Part shown: positions 16,914 to 26,069 of the stretch, one piece after another
Numbering within the stretch: position 1 is the stretch's first letter
Layout of the letters: the number at the start of each line of letters is the position of its first letter
Assembly (NCBI GenBank): GCA_943846615.1
Contig: OX044354.1
Coordinates: 2,125,001-2,189,000 of the forward strand
Direction: 5' to 3'
DNA: 64,000 nt
Source: an uncultured Amylibacter sp.
GTDB lineage: Bacteria; Pseudomonadota; Alphaproteobacteria; Rhodobacterales; Rhodobacteraceae
The notes under the pieces: model-generated
Told to the model about the DNA's origin: nothing
What the model saw: the letters and a program-made list of their open reading frames with translations, nothing else
The model's database searches: none
Translations under genes and position numbers: made by a program

Positions 16914-17198
16914 ATGGTGGGCGAAAGTATTGGTTGGGGCCGAGATTTGCGGGTTTTTCTTGTTATTGGTGTGATTGCGTTGGCGGGTTGTTCCGTGCAG
17001 AAGGACAATCCTGATTTTGTGTACCCAAAATTGCATGCGACGGCATCAACAGATCGCCCACAATTATTGCCCACAGATCAGTTGGCGCGTGATAATGCGG
17101 CACGGATTGGGAATTCTGTTTCGCCCGCGGGTGCGTTGGTGGCGCGGATTGCGCGGTTGCGTCGCAAGGCGGCGTTGTTGTCTGCGTATCGATTCTAG
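16914..17198 (+). CDS. Small lipoprotein upstream of hom
   Basis: About 94 residues from the ATG at 16914 (a start at 16875 would add 13). The N-terminus is a lipoprotein signal, LRVFLVIGVIALAGC, with the lipidated Cys after LAG. The mature part is short, polar and ends in a basic helix (ARIARLRRKAALLSAYRF). I know no function. It lies 62 bases before the homoserine dehydrogenase gene on the same strand, but nothing in its sequence suggests a role in amino-acid synthesis. Confidence 0.7.
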   Translation: MVGESIGWGRDLRVFLVIGVIALAGCSVQKDNPDFVYPKLHATASTDRPQLLPTDQLARDNAARIGNSVSPAGALVARIARLRRKAALLSAYRF

Positions 17199-17260
17199 GC
17201 GTTGCTGAATCACCTCGTTTTGGGTAACAGGGGCGCAACGTAATACATAGGAATCGCAAA

Positions 17261-18547
17261 ATGGCTGATCCAATCAAACTGGGTATCGCTGGACTGGGCA
17301 CTGTTGGTGTTGGTCTGATCAAAATCGTTCAGGAAAATGCGGGTCTGTTGACTACGCGTGCGGGACGCCCAATTGAAATTACAGCCGTTTCCGCGCGATC
17401 CAATTCCAAAGATCGTGGCGTTGATTTATCCGCATACGATTGGGAAGATGATGCGGTAAATTTGGCAAAGCGCGATGATGTCGATGTTTTTGTGGAACTG
17501 ATCGGTGGTGATGCTGGCCCTGCCAAAGCGGCGACAGAGGCGGCGATTGCGGCGGGCAAACATGTTGTGACCGCGAACAAAGCGATGTTGGCATTGCATG
17601 GTCAGGAATTGGCATTGGCGGCAGAAGCGGCTGGTGTGAACCTGCGGTTTGAGGCGGCTGTGGCGGGTGGTATTCCCGTGATCAAGGCATTGACTGAGAG
17701 TTTGGCGGGTAACAACATTACACGTATTATGGGTGTGATGAACGGCACCTGTAATTACATCCTGACACGTATGGAAACAGCTGGTTTGCCGTATGATACC
17801 GTGTTTGAGGAAGCCAACCAATTGGGGTATCTGGAAGCGGATCCGAATTTGGATGTGGGCGGCATTGATGCGGCGCATAAATTGGTTTTGTTGTCATCCA
17901 TTGCGTATGGCACACAGGTCGATTTTGAAGGTGCGGTTCTGGAAGGGATCGGACGTATCACGATCGAGGATATTAATGCCGCCGCAGAAATGGGATACCG
18001 CATTAAATTGCTGGGCGTTTCACAGATGACGGATACAGGGTTGTCGCAATCCATGCGCCCATGTCTGGTGCCGGTGGCATCGCCATTGGCGCAACTGGAA
18101 GGTGGCACCAATATGGTGATCCTAGAAGGTGACGCGGTTGGGCAGATCGTATTGCGCGGTGCAGGTGCGGGCGAGGGCCCGACGGCCAGTGCGGTGATTG
18201 GCGATATCATGGATATAGCGCGTGGAATTAATATTCCTGTGTTTGGTCAACCCGCAAGTGGATTGGCCTCAGTGCCATGTATTAGCACATCTGCGGAAAA
18301 CCAGTTTTACATTCGTTTAAACCTACATGATGAAGCTGGCGCAATGGCACGGGTTTCAGCGGCGTTGGCAGAGGCGGGCGTTTCCATTGATCGTATTCGT
18401 CAAGAGAGCCACGAAGATGATGCGGCGCCTGTTTTGATCGTGACGCATCCAACGGATCGTGGAACGTTGAATGGTGCGGTTGCCGCAATTGAGAACTCTG
18501 GTGTTGTTTTGGCGGAACCAGTGGTTTTGCGCATCGAGAACGTATAA
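17261..18547 (+). CDS. hom: Homoserine dehydrogenase
   Basis: 428-residue NAD(P)-dependent enzyme converting aspartate semialdehyde to homoserine, the branch to threonine and methionine. The Rossmann motif GIAGLGTVGVGLIK is at 4-17. The substrate domain contains VAGGIPVIKALTESLAGN, GVMNGTCNYILTRM and EANQLGYLEADPNLDVGGIDAAHK with the catalytic Lys. An ACT regulatory domain closes the protein (about 350-428; FYIRLNLHDEAGAMARVSAAL), so threonine feedback is expected. Stand-alone, not fused to aspartokinase. Confidence 0.96.
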   Translation: MADPIKLGIAGLGTVGVGLIKIVQENAGLLTTRAGRPIEITAVSARSNSKDRGVDLSAYDWEDDAVNLAKRDDVDVFVELIGGDAGPAKAATEAAIAAGKHVVTANKAMLALHGQELALAAEAAGVNLRFEAAVAGGIPVIKALTESLAGNNITRIMGVMNGTCNYILTRMETAGLPYDTVFEEANQLGYLEADPNLDVGGIDAAHKLVLLSSIAYGTQVDFEGAVLEGIGRITIEDINAAAEMGYRIKLLGVSQMTDTGLSQSMRPCLVPVASPLAQLEGGTNMVILEGDAVGQIVLRGAGAGEGPTASAVIGDIMDIARGINIPVFGQPASGLASVPCISTSAENQFYIRLNLHDEAGAMARVSAALAEAGVSIDRIRQESHEDDAAPVLIVTHPTDRGTLNGAVAAIENSGVVLAEPVVLRIENV

Positions 18548-19219
18548 TTATTGGGGCTGTTCTGTTGGCGCAGAGCGGCCCAATTTATCCGCCAAATCGC
18601 GGCTGAATAGTGCAATCATCGCGTTGCGGATTGCGGGCGTTCCATCCATCAATTTACGTAAATCGGATGCAGTCCAATATGTATAGGTGCCGCCTTGTTG
18701 CACCGTGACACTGGCGCTGGCACGGCCATCCAGCAAAAAGCCTATTTCACCCAAAAATAGTGGCGCGGATAGGGTGCTTGTTGCGCCTGATTTTACCAAA
18801 TTTGCGCGGCCTTCAGTGACCAGATACAGATGTTCGATGGGTGTATTTTGATCCGACAGTTTTATGTCCTGATCCGCGTGAACGGTGGTGGATAATTTCA
18901 TGACTTTGCGAAATTGACCTGGGGTTAGGGTGTCAAAGCTGGCGTAGGTTTTGGCGGTTTGTTCATCCATTGCAAATGTTGTGCGCTCAAAGATCAACAG
19001 GATGATCATGCCTAAATTGATGATGCCTAATATGCCCGACGTGAAAATTGCATCCCACAATGGCGTTTCTTCGATGTGGTAGTAATACAGCAGATAAAAT
19101 CCCGTTCCCAACAGCAACAGCCCACGCAGCCACAATTCATCACGTGCCAAAAATCCGAGGCTGTAACAAATGAAAGCGAGCTGTACGAGTATGGCTGCGG
19201 ATGTCACGTATTCAATCAT
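18548..19219 (-). CDS. Membrane protein with cyclic-nucleotide-binding domain (Popeye-like layout)
   Basis: 223 residues from the ATG at 19219, which has an AAGGA site (a start 18 codons upstream lacks one). Three hydrophobic segments occupy about 1-85, followed by a cyclic-nucleotide-binding-type beta-roll: KLSDQNTPIEHLYLVTEGRANLV, LSAPLFLGEIGFLLDGRASASVTV, then a short helix. FLGEIGFL corresponds to the phosphate-binding cassette, but the usual Arg is displaced, so ligand binding is uncertain. The layout (three membrane helices plus cNMP fold) resembles Popeye proteins. It converges with hom, starting at the very next base. Confidence 0.7.
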   Translation of the reverse strand: MIEYVTSAAILVQLAFICYSLGFLARDELWLRGLLLLGTGFYLLYYYHIEETPLWDAIFTSGILGIINLGMIILLIFERTTFAMDEQTAKTYASFDTLTPGQFRKVMKLSTTVHADQDIKLSDQNTPIEHLYLVTEGRANLVKSGATSTLSAPLFLGEIGFLLDGRASASVTVQQGGTYTYWTASDLRKLMDGTPAIRNAMIALFSRDLADKLGRSAPTEQPQ

Positions 19220-19345
19220 GCGCGGTTCCTTGTTGAATTGGCATAGCCTGTCAGGCAAAGGCGCATAGGTCAAAGAGTTTTGCGCTGTATCGATGGAATT
19301 TATGCGGTATAGTTTTGCATAATTTGAATTTCAGTGGGGTGATAT

Positions 19346-21094
19346 ATGTCACAGGTTTTTTTAGGCGTAGAGCAATCAACCACAGCGCGACGCTGGGTTG
19401 GCCCCGATGAGGCGATTGACCGCCAAGCCCAGATGATTGCACAGGAAACAGGGTTTCCCAGTGCGATGTCGAATGTGTTGGCGCGATTGGGTGTGGCGGC
19501 GGGTGATGCGGCGCGGTTTACCCAACCTTCGTTACGTGATTTGATGCCAGATCCGATGAGCATGAAAGATATGGGCAAGGCGGCCGCGCGGATTAATGAA
19601 GCGGTGGTGAAAGGCCAACGGATTGCGATTTTTGCGGATTATGATGTGGATGGGGCGACATCGGCGGCGTTGTTGCATGATTGGCTGACGCAGTTGGGGA
19701 ATGTGCCGACGATATATGTGCCTGATCGTATCGACGAGGGTTATGGGCCCAATGACGAAGCTATGGTGATGTTGGCGGCGAAGCATGATTTGATTGTCTG
19801 TGTGGATTGCGGGACGTTATCGCATGGGCCGATTGATGCGGTGGCAGGGACGGATGTGGTGGTTTTGGATCATCACTTGGGTGGTGAGACATTGCCCAAT
19901 GCGTTTGCGGTGGTGAATCCGAACCGTCAGGATGAAACGGGTGATTTGCATTACCTGTGCGCGGCGGGCGTTGTTTTCATGACATTGGCGGCAATGAACG
20001 GCATTCGTCGTGGCGATAAATTACCAACACCTGACCTGATGGCGATGCTGGATTTAGTGGCGCTGGGCACGGTGGCGGATGTGGCGCCGTTGGTGGAATT
20101 TAACCGTGCGCTGGTCCGCCAAGGGTTGGTGATTATGGCGCGGCGTTTGCGCGTTGGATTGGTGGCCTTGGCAGATGCGGCGGGGATGAATACCGCACCT
20201 GCGGCGTATCATTTGGGGTATTTGTTGGGGCCGCGGATTAATGCAGGCGGACGTGTGGGCAAGGCCGATTTGGGGGCACGTTTGTTGACCTGTTCTGATC
20301 CGCATGAGGCCAGCGCGATGGCAGAGAAGTTAAACCAGTTGAACACGGAACGCCGCGAGATTGAGGCGACTGTGCAATTGCAAGCAATGGAGCAGGCGGA
20401 GCAACGTGGGTTGGATGGTGCGTTGGTTTGGGCCGCTGGTGATGGTTGGCATCCAGGTGTGGTTGGGATTGTTGCATCGCGGTTGAAAGAGGCGACGAAT
20501 AGGCCAGCGGTTGTGATTGGCCTGGACGGCGCCGAGGGCAAAGGTTCTGGGCGATCTGTCAGTGGTGTGGATTTGGGTGCTAGCATTGCCACGCTGGCAC
20601 GTGAAGGCCACATTATTAAGGGTGGCGGACATAAAATGGCGGCTGGGTTGTCTGTGGAAACGGGCAAGCTGGATGGCGCTATGGAGCGGTTGAGTGAGTT
20701 GTTGGCGAAACAGGGTGCGGATAAGATGGGGGCCAAAGATCTGCGGTTGGATGGTGCGATTGCACCGTCGGCGATCACCGTTGATTTGTTGGAGCAATTG
20801 GATACCGCTGGGCCTTTTGGGGCGGGTGCGCCAGGGCCGCGATTTGCATTGCCGTTTGTACGCGTGTCATTCGCCAAACGCGCGGGCGATACACATCTAC
20901 GTTTGACCTTTGTGGATGATAATGGTGGCAAAATTGATGCAATCGCATTCGGGGCGTTTAAATCCGATTTAGGCCCGACACTAGAGGATCATAAAGGCCA
21001 AGTTTTCCATGTGGCGGGACGATTAGAGATTGATACGTGGAACGGGCGGATGCGGCCCAAGTTGACGTTGGAAGATGCCGCGATAGCGGGGTGA
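19346..21094 (+). CDS. recJ: Single-stranded-DNA-specific exonuclease RecJ
   Basis: 582-residue 5'-3' exonuclease used in recombination and mismatch repair. DHH-phosphoesterase motifs are in order: IFADYDVDGATSAALL (I), VCVDCGT (II), VVLDHHLGGE (III) and NPNRQDE (IV). The DHHA1 domain carries the GGGHKMAAG motif near residue 430, and a C-terminal OB-fold completes the protein (about 465-582). Length and motif order are those of full-length RecJ. Confidence 0.95.
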   Translation: MSQVFLGVEQSTTARRWVGPDEAIDRQAQMIAQETGFPSAMSNVLARLGVAAGDAARFTQPSLRDLMPDPMSMKDMGKAAARINEAVVKGQRIAIFADYDVDGATSAALLHDWLTQLGNVPTIYVPDRIDEGYGPNDEAMVMLAAKHDLIVCVDCGTLSHGPIDAVAGTDVVVLDHHLGGETLPNAFAVVNPNRQDETGDLHYLCAAGVVFMTLAAMNGIRRGDKLPTPDLMAMLDLVALGTVADVAPLVEFNRALVRQGLVIMARRLRVGLVALADAAGMNTAPAAYHLGYLLGPRINAGGRVGKADLGARLLTCSDPHEASAMAEKLNQLNTERREIEATVQLQAMEQAEQRGLDGALVWAAGDGWHPGVVGIVASRLKEATNRPAVVIGLDGAEGKGSGRSVSGVDLGASIATLAREGHIIKGGGHKMAAGLSVETGKLDGAMERLSELLAKQGADKMGAKDLRLDGAIAPSAITVDLLEQLDTAGPFGAGAPGPRFALPFVRVSFAKRAGDTHLRLTFVDDNGGKIDAIAFGAFKSDLGPTLEDHKGQVFHVAGRLEIDTWNGRMRPKLTLEDAAIAG

Positions 21095-21175
21095 TTTAAG
21101 TGAAATTCCGATGTTTCACACCCACGCTGGTGGTGGGAAGTTCGGAAAAATAGGTTTGTGAAACTTTTTTGCAAA

Positions 21176-21193
21176 AAGATGAAATTTCATCTT
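21176..21193. promoter_or_regulatory. Perfect 18-bp palindrome overlapping the tRNA-Glu promoter
   Basis: AAGATGAAA-TTTCATCTT is a perfect palindrome without spacer. Its last two bases are the first two of the tRNA-Glu -35 hexamer. It could be an operator or part of the recJ 3' end. Confidence 0.4.
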
Positions 21194-21220
21194 GCAAGAC
21201 TCACATGCTTGGCCTAAATA
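21192..21220 (+). promoter_or_regulatory. Sigma-70 promoter of tRNA-Glu
   Basis: TTGCAA (-35), 17-base spacer, TAAATA (-10); the -10 ends 19 bases before the mature tRNA. Confidence 0.6.
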
Positions 21221-21239
21221 CCGCCTCACACCACAGAGT

Positions 21240-21314
21240 GCTCCCTTCGTCTATCGGTTAGGACGCCAGGTTTTCAACCTGGAAAGAGGGGTTCAATTCC
21301 CCTAGGGAGTACCA
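21240..21314 (+). tRNA. tRNA-Glu (anticodon TTC)
   Basis: 75-nt cloverleaf with encoded CCA: acceptor GCTCCCT/AGGGAGT, anticodon stem CCAGG/CCTGG with loop TTTTCAA, T-stem GGGG/CCCC region with loop TTCAATT. The anticodon TTC reads glutamate codons. It lies between recJ and the SEL1-like gene. Confidence 0.95.
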
Positions 21315-21349
21315 GTGGTGGATTATCTCACATCGTCAGAATTAAACGC

Positions 21350-22312
21350 TTATTGCGTGTTGGATTTTTGAAGAACTGCGATTTTGGCAAGTTGTTCACG
21401 AGCCTCGTCAACAGTGCCATGCAGTTTGCTGTACCAGCGTGGGGTTGAGCCCAGCCGTATTGCATAATCAGGATCGATCGTGATTTTTGGATTTGATCGG
21501 ATTAATTTGGCGTTTGCAGCGATTTCATACCAGTGTTTCGCCTGTTCCAAATCGACAGTTTCACAGAAATAAAATGCGTTCATGTAACATTTTCCAAGAC
21601 GCGAAGCGGCGGGGCCATGACCCATGTTTGCGGCCTGTTTGAGCCATTTTTCCTGTTCCGATTTCGTGGCGGGATCGTTGCCGTTTAGAGACCAAGCAAG
21701 GGTGTTCATTGCATTTGGATCGTCTTGGGTTGCGGCGATACGTAGGGCGGCGATTTTTCTATCAGTTTTCGATTGATCATGCATGACGCTGGCAATTGTT
21801 TTGGCGGCCCCTGGATCGCCAAGTTGCATCAACACATGCACGCGATCATGTTCGCCATCACCAGCCGCGAGAAGGGGGGTGGCGTCTGCAATGCCCAAGC
21901 GTTGCGCATGTTTCAGATAGCGCGTTGCGCGTTTGTCGCGGCGCTTGTTTTTGCGACCTTGACGGATGTCAAACATGGCCAAGTTCCAAAACGAAGCACC
22001 GACGCCCTGACGACCTGTTTTGTTCCATGCTTTGTCGGCGATGTTTCCTTGGGCTTTGCGGGCTTTTTTGCCAGCGTTGATTTTGCTGTAAAACATCAGC
22101 GCGTGATAGTTATTGATTCCGATTGGGTCTTTTTGGAATTTCAAAAAACCATATATTTTTAATGCACCCGCGTGGTCGTTTGCTGTGACTTTGGATGCGG
22201 CGTATTTACGTTCCCATTGTAATAATTTTTCAGGTGGAGTGTATAAAACCATTAAAACGATCAATATTGGTATGAAGATGATGGATAGATATTTTAAGGT
22301 TTTGGAAGTCAT
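21350..22312 (-). CDS. SEL1-like/TPR repeat protein with N-terminal membrane anchor
   Basis: 320 residues. An uncleaved anchor lies at about 8-24 (LSIIFIPILIVLMVLY). The rest is helical repeat sequence: SEL1-type units are visible at about 195-275 (AATQDDPNAMNTLAWSL, WLKQAANMGHGPAASRLGKC, LEQAKHWYEIAANA). Such solenoids bind partner proteins in the periplasm or at the membrane. I cannot name the partner. Alone on its strand after tRNA-Glu. Confidence 0.75.
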   Translation of the reverse strand: MTSKTLKYLSIIFIPILIVLMVLYTPPEKLLQWERKYAASKVTANDHAGALKIYGFLKFQKDPIGINNYHALMFYSKINAGKKARKAQGNIADKAWNKTGRQGVGASFWNLAMFDIRQGRKNKRRDKRATRYLKHAQRLGIADATPLLAAGDGEHDRVHVLMQLGDPGAAKTIASVMHDQSKTDRKIAALRIAATQDDPNAMNTLAWSLNGNDPATKSEQEKWLKQAANMGHGPAASRLGKCYMNAFYFCETVDLEQAKHWYEIAANAKLIRSNPKITIDPDYAIRLGSTPRWYSKLHGTVDEAREQLAKIAVLQKSNTQ

Positions 22313-22417
22313 TTGTTTAAATCACTGATTTTTAAGTTGTTAGGTCGATTAAAAAGTGGTGGCTGATTTTCATCACTGGTCGTTACTCAGCGGTAAATGG
22401 CCAGCGCATGTTTGCGA

Positions 22418-22630
22418 TTATGACACGTCCAATCGTACGAAGCGCCCATCAGTGAATTCCGCCAATGGGCGGCACCAAAGCGGGCCTTCGGTTTGGACAG
22501 AGCTGTAGAGGACACCCGGCTCGTTCGTGGCCTCTATCTGGCAGATGCCGCTGATCACATAGACGCCCCCTGATTTGCGGTGACGCCATAGGGTCGAAAC
22601 AGGGACAGATTGATCGGGTTGTTGCGTCAT
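22418..22630 (-). CDS. Small DUF1653-like protein
   Basis: 70 residues, cytoplasmic. WRHRKSGGVYVISGICQIE followed by GVLYSSVQTEGPLWCRPLAEF resembles the DUF1653 pattern (Y.H.K.G..Y.V...A..E....LVVY.......W.RP...F), a small beta-barrel family of unknown function. Downstream of glyA on the same strand but separated by the glyA terminator. Confidence 0.6.
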   Translation of the reverse strand: MTQQPDQSVPVSTLWRHRKSGGVYVISGICQIEATNEPGVLYSSVQTEGPLWCRPLAEFTDGRFVRLDVS

Positions 22631-22694
22631 AAAAAATCCAGCGAATCTATTTGTATTGAATGGGTGTTAACCTAGCGGGGCGCCGCACAAATGA

Positions 22695-22730
22695 AAACGG
22701 CCAACCTGATGGAGATCAGATTGGCCGTTT
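22695..22730 (-). terminator. Intrinsic terminator after glyA
   Basis: Sixteen-base arms (AAACGGCCAA.CTGAT / ATCAG.TTGGCCGTTT, one mismatch) with loop GGAG, then TTTTC on the minus strand; 19 bases past the glyA stop. Confidence 0.8.
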
Positions 22731-22748
22731 GAATTGATGTGGTGTGTT

Positions 22749-24044
22749 TTATAGGTCGTCGTACAATGGGAAGGCTTTGCACAGATCGGCCACTTGGGCG
22801 CGCACGGCTGCTTCGACCTCGGCGTTGCCGTCTTCGCCGTTGGCGGCGATGCCATCAACAACCTGTACGATCATGTCTGCGATTTGGCGGAATTCAGCCT
22901 CGCCAAAGCCGCGTGTTGTGCCCGCAGGTGTGCCCAAACGTAGGCCAGATGTGACCATTGGTTTTTCTGGGTCAAACGGGATGCCGTTTTTGTTACAGGT
23001 GATGTGGGCGCGGCCCAATGCCTTGTCTGCGATGTTGCCTGTCACCTTCTTGGGGCGTAGGTCGACCAACATCAGGTGGGTGTCTGTGCCGCCAGTGACG
23101 ATGTCCAAGCCGCCTTTGATCAACTGATCTGCCAATGCTTTGGCATTTAGGATCACTTGTTTTTGGTAGGATTTGAATTCTGGACGCAATGCTTCGCCGA
23201 ATGCCACGGCCTTGGCCGCGATGACGTGCATTAATGGGCCACCTTGGATGCCGGGGAAGATGGCAGAGTTGAACTTTTTCGCCATGTCCGCATCGTTTGT
23301 TAGGATCATGCCGCCGCGTGGACCGCGTAGTGTTTTATGCGTTGTCGTTGTGGCAACGTGCGCGTGTGGGAATGGGGAAGGGTGTTCGCCCGCCGCCACA
23401 AGACCCGCAAAGTGGGCCATGTCAACGTGAAGGTATGCGCCAACAGAATCTGCGATTTCGCGCATTTTGGCGAAGTCGATTTGACGTGGAATGGCAGAGC
23501 CGCCTGCGATGATCATTTTTGGTTTATGTTCGTTTGCAAGTGCCTGAACCTGATCGTAATCAAGCAGGTTATCGTCGCGGCGCACGCCGTATTGGATGGC
23601 GTTGAACCATTTACCAGATTGGTTTGGGCGCGCACCGTGGGTTAGGTGACCACCAGCGTCCAGAGACATGCCCAAGATTGTGTCGCCTGGTTGCAATAAT
23701 GCTTGGAACACACCTTGGTTTGCTTGGGAACCTGAGTTTGGTTGGACGTTTGCGAAATCACAGCCGAACAATTCCTTGGCGCGATCACATGCCAAGTTTT
23801 CAGCAACGTCAACATATTGGCAACCGCCGTAGTAGCGACGACCTGCGTAGCCTTCGGCGTATTTGTTGGTCATTACGGAACCTTGGGCCTGCATCACGGC
23901 TTTGGATACGATGTTTTCTGATGCGATCAATTCGATTTCATCGCGTTGACGGCCCAATTCCGCAGTGATTGATCCGAATAGTTCTGGATCACGAGAAGAT
24001 AGCTCTTCTGTGAAAAAACCTGCGTCGCGTACGGTGTTGCTCAT
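22749..24044 (-). CDS. glyA: Serine hydroxymethyltransferase
   Basis: 431-residue PLP enzyme interconverting serine and glycine with tetrahydrofolate, the main source of one-carbon units. The ATG at 24044 is preceded by AGGAG; the ATG nine codons upstream has no such site. Visible landmarks: [11 protein letters not shown] near 38-48, the [13 protein letters not shown] loop, [16 protein letters not shown], and the PLP lysine K237 in [15 protein letters not shown]. Length is typical. The gene is monocistronic with its own terminator. Confidence 0.96.
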   Translation of the reverse strand: MSNTVRDAGFFTEELSSRDPELFGSITAELGRQRDEIELIASENIVSKAVMQAQGSVMTNKYAEGYAGRRYYGGCQYVDVAENLACDRAKELFGCDFANVQPNSGSQANQGVFQALLQPGDTILGMSLDAGGHLTHGARPNQSGKWFNAIQYGVRRDDNLLDYDQVQALANEHKPKMIIAGGSAIPRQIDFAKMREIADSVGAYLHVDMAHFAGLVAAGEHPSPFPHAHVATTTTHKTLRGPRGGMILTNDADMAKKFNSAIFPGIQGGPLMHVIAAKAVAFGEALRPEFKSYQKQVILNAKALADQLIKGGLDIVTGGTDTHLMLVDLRPKKVTGNIADKALGRAHITCNKNGIPFDPEKPMVTSGLRLGTPAGTTRGFGEAEFRQIADMIVQVVDGIAANGEDGNAEVEAAVRAQVADLCKAFPLYDDL

Positions 24045-24209
24045 TTCATGACTCCTGAGGATGAATTGCAATTGGGGTTTGTCCTAATCCATCGGTTTAG
24101 GGTATGAAAGGTTCAATGCGACGATTGCGGCGAATTGTGCGGCTTTTGGCGGGAAAATAGGGCGGCTGTTTCGTTTAAACGTGCCGCGTGAATGATAGGA
24201 AACTAAACG

Positions 24210-24968
24210 ATGCGTAAAATTGCATTCATAGCTAGCCCAACAGATTCGGCCCAAGAGAGCCTGTCTGTGCTGGAAGCAGAGCATGGCAACATCGCGCCAG
24301 AGGATGCGGATTTGATCGTAGCGCTGGGCGGGGATGGTTTTATGTTGGAAGCATTGCATTCAACATTGCACATTGATTGCCCCGTTTATGGTATGAATCG
24401 CGGCACAGTTGGTTTTTTGATGAATGAATATTCGCCGCATCATTTGATGGGGCGTTTAGCGGATGCCGAAGAGGCGGTTATTCACCCATTGCGCATGCAG
24501 GCACATTGTGCGGATGGCACGGAATTTGAGGCATTGGCGATTAACGAGGTGTCGTTGATTCGTGCGGGGGCGCAGGCGGCAAAGTTGAAGATTTCCGTGG
24601 ATGGGCGTGTGCGGTTGCCTGAATTGGTTTGCGATGGGGCGTTATTATCGACGCCAGCTGGATCGACAGCCTATAACTATTCCGCGCACGGGCCGATTTT
24701 GCCGATTGGTGCCGAAATTTTGGCACTTACGGGAATTGCTGCGTTTCGCCCGCGGCGTTGGCGCGGCGCGTTATTGCCGCGTACTGCGCATGTGCGGTTT
24801 GATGTGTTGCAGCCCGAAAAACGCCCCGTGACTGCGTCGGCGGACAGTAAGGGTGCCAAAGAGATTTTGTCGGTTGATATTTTTAGCGCACAAGATCACA
24901 AGCATCGTATTCTTTTTGACCCAGGTCATGGGTTGGAAGAGCGTTTGATTTCAGAACAATTTATGTAA
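24210..24968 (+). CDS. nadK: NAD kinase
   Basis: 252-residue kinase phosphorylating NAD to NADP. The catalytic GGDG motif is in DLIVALGGDGFMLEALH (about 33-49); NRGTVGFLMNEY and AINEVSLIR follow; the second nucleotide-binding block is SKGAKE-type sequence after GSTAYNYSAHGPILP. Slightly shorter than the E. coli enzyme, as usual in this group. First gene of a plus-strand chain with perM 9 bases downstream. Confidence 0.93.
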   Translation: MRKIAFIASPTDSAQESLSVLEAEHGNIAPEDADLIVALGGDGFMLEALHSTLHIDCPVYGMNRGTVGFLMNEYSPHHLMGRLADAEEAVIHPLRMQAHCADGTEFEALAINEVSLIRAGAQAAKLKISVDGRVRLPELVCDGALLSTPAGSTAYNYSAHGPILPIGAEILALTGIAAFRPRRWRGALLPRTAHVRFDVLQPEKRPVTASADSKGAKEILSVDIFSAQDHKHRILFDPGHGLEERLISEQFM

Positions 24969-24977
24969 GGCAAGATC

Positions 24978-26069
24978 ATGGCATTATCCGCGCCACAACA
25001 ATTTAGATATTGGTCCATCGGGGCCGTGGTTTTCCTATTCGCGATGTGGTTGCTGTCAGGGGTGTTGTTACCATTCATCACTGGCATGGCGATCGCGTAT
25101 TTTCTGGATCCATCGGCGGATAAGTTGGAAAAGCTGGGCTGTTCGCGTGTTGTCGCGACCAGTATTATTACATTCGTTGGGCTGTTTGTTGGGTTTCTAT
25201 TGATCGCGTTATTGGTGCCACAGTTGGTTTCACAATTAGCGGCATTGGTGACGGCAGCGCCAGGGTATTTCGCACAGGCACAGGATGTTTTGGTTTCTCG
25301 TTTCCCAGCGTTATTGGATGAAACCAGCACCATTCGCGGCGCGTTAGATGGGTTTGTGGCCAGTATCCAAGAACGTAGTGGTGATGTTGCAAATGCTGTG
25401 TTGGCGTCCGCGTTTAGTGTGGTTGACGCCTTGGTGTTTATCGTGATCGCACCTGTTGTGGCGTTTTACATGTTGTTGGACTGGGATCGCATGGTTGCCA
25501 CCATCGACAGTTGGCTGCCGCGTGATCACCGCGAAACATTGCGCGGTTTGGCGCGTGAGTTGGACAGTGTGATGTCTGGTTTCGTGCGCGGGCAATTGAC
25601 GGTTTGTGCGATTTTGGGGACGCTATATGCGGTCGCGCTGATGGGTGTTGGTTTGCAGTTCGGTTTGATTGTTGGATTGATCGCGGGGTTGTTGACCTTC
25701 ATTCCTTATGTTGGATCACTGATTGGTGGCGCGTTGTCCATTGGATTGGCGTTGTTTCAATTTTGGGATACGCCCGAATGGATCGTGGTTGTGGCGATAA
25801 TTTTTGCGCTGGGCCAGACATTAGAGGGTAATTTCCTGACGCCGAAATTGGTTGGTGGCAAAGTTGGGTTGCATCCTGTTTGGTTGATGTTCGCGCTGTC
25901 TGCGTTTGGATCGTTGATGGGGTTCACGGGGATGTTGATTGCGGTGCCTGTGGCGGCCTGTATCGGGGTGTTTTCGCGGTTTGGTTTGCGCCAGTATTTG
26001 AATGGACGGTTGTATCAGGGGCTGGATGGTTTGACGGATGACGACGATATTAGACAAGACGATGCCTGA
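24978..26069 (+). CDS. AI-2E/PerM-family membrane permease
   Basis: 363-residue integral membrane protein with about eight hydrophobic segments in the PerM arrangement: two N-terminal helices, a long amphipathic middle region (about 75-150), and a C-terminal helical bundle with the family motif GLIVGLIAGLLTFIPYVGSLIGG and later LTPKLVGGKVGLHP. Substrates vary within the family, so none is assigned. It lies between nadK and the hda-like gene, overlapping the latter by 8 bases; in many alphaproteobacteria this permease precedes hda. Confidence 0.88.
   Translation: MALSAPQQFRYWSIGAVVFLFAMWLLSGVLLPFITGMAIAYFLDPSADKLEKLGCSRVVATSIITFVGLFVGFLLIALLVPQLVSQLAALVTAAPGYFAQAQDVLVSRFPALLDETSTIRGALDGFVASIQERSGDVANAVLASAFSVVDALVFIVIAPVVAFYMLLDWDRMVATIDSWLPRDHRETLRGLARELDSVMSGFVRGQLTVCAILGTLYAVALMGVGLQFGLIVGLIAGLLTFIPYVGSLIGGALSIGLALFQFWDTPEWIVVVAIIFALGQTLEGNFLTPKLVGGKVGLHPVWLMFALSAFGSLMGFTGMLIAVPVAACIGVFSRFGLRQYLNGRLYQGLDGLTDDDDIRQDDA

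Noticed and set aside
20209..20931. 240-residue minus-strand frame inside recJ
   Set aside because: Pro/Ser-rich antisense shadow of recJ with no recognisable domain.
24045..24209. Glycine riboswitch before glyA
   Set aside because: The leader is short and I see no paired glycine-aptamer structure.
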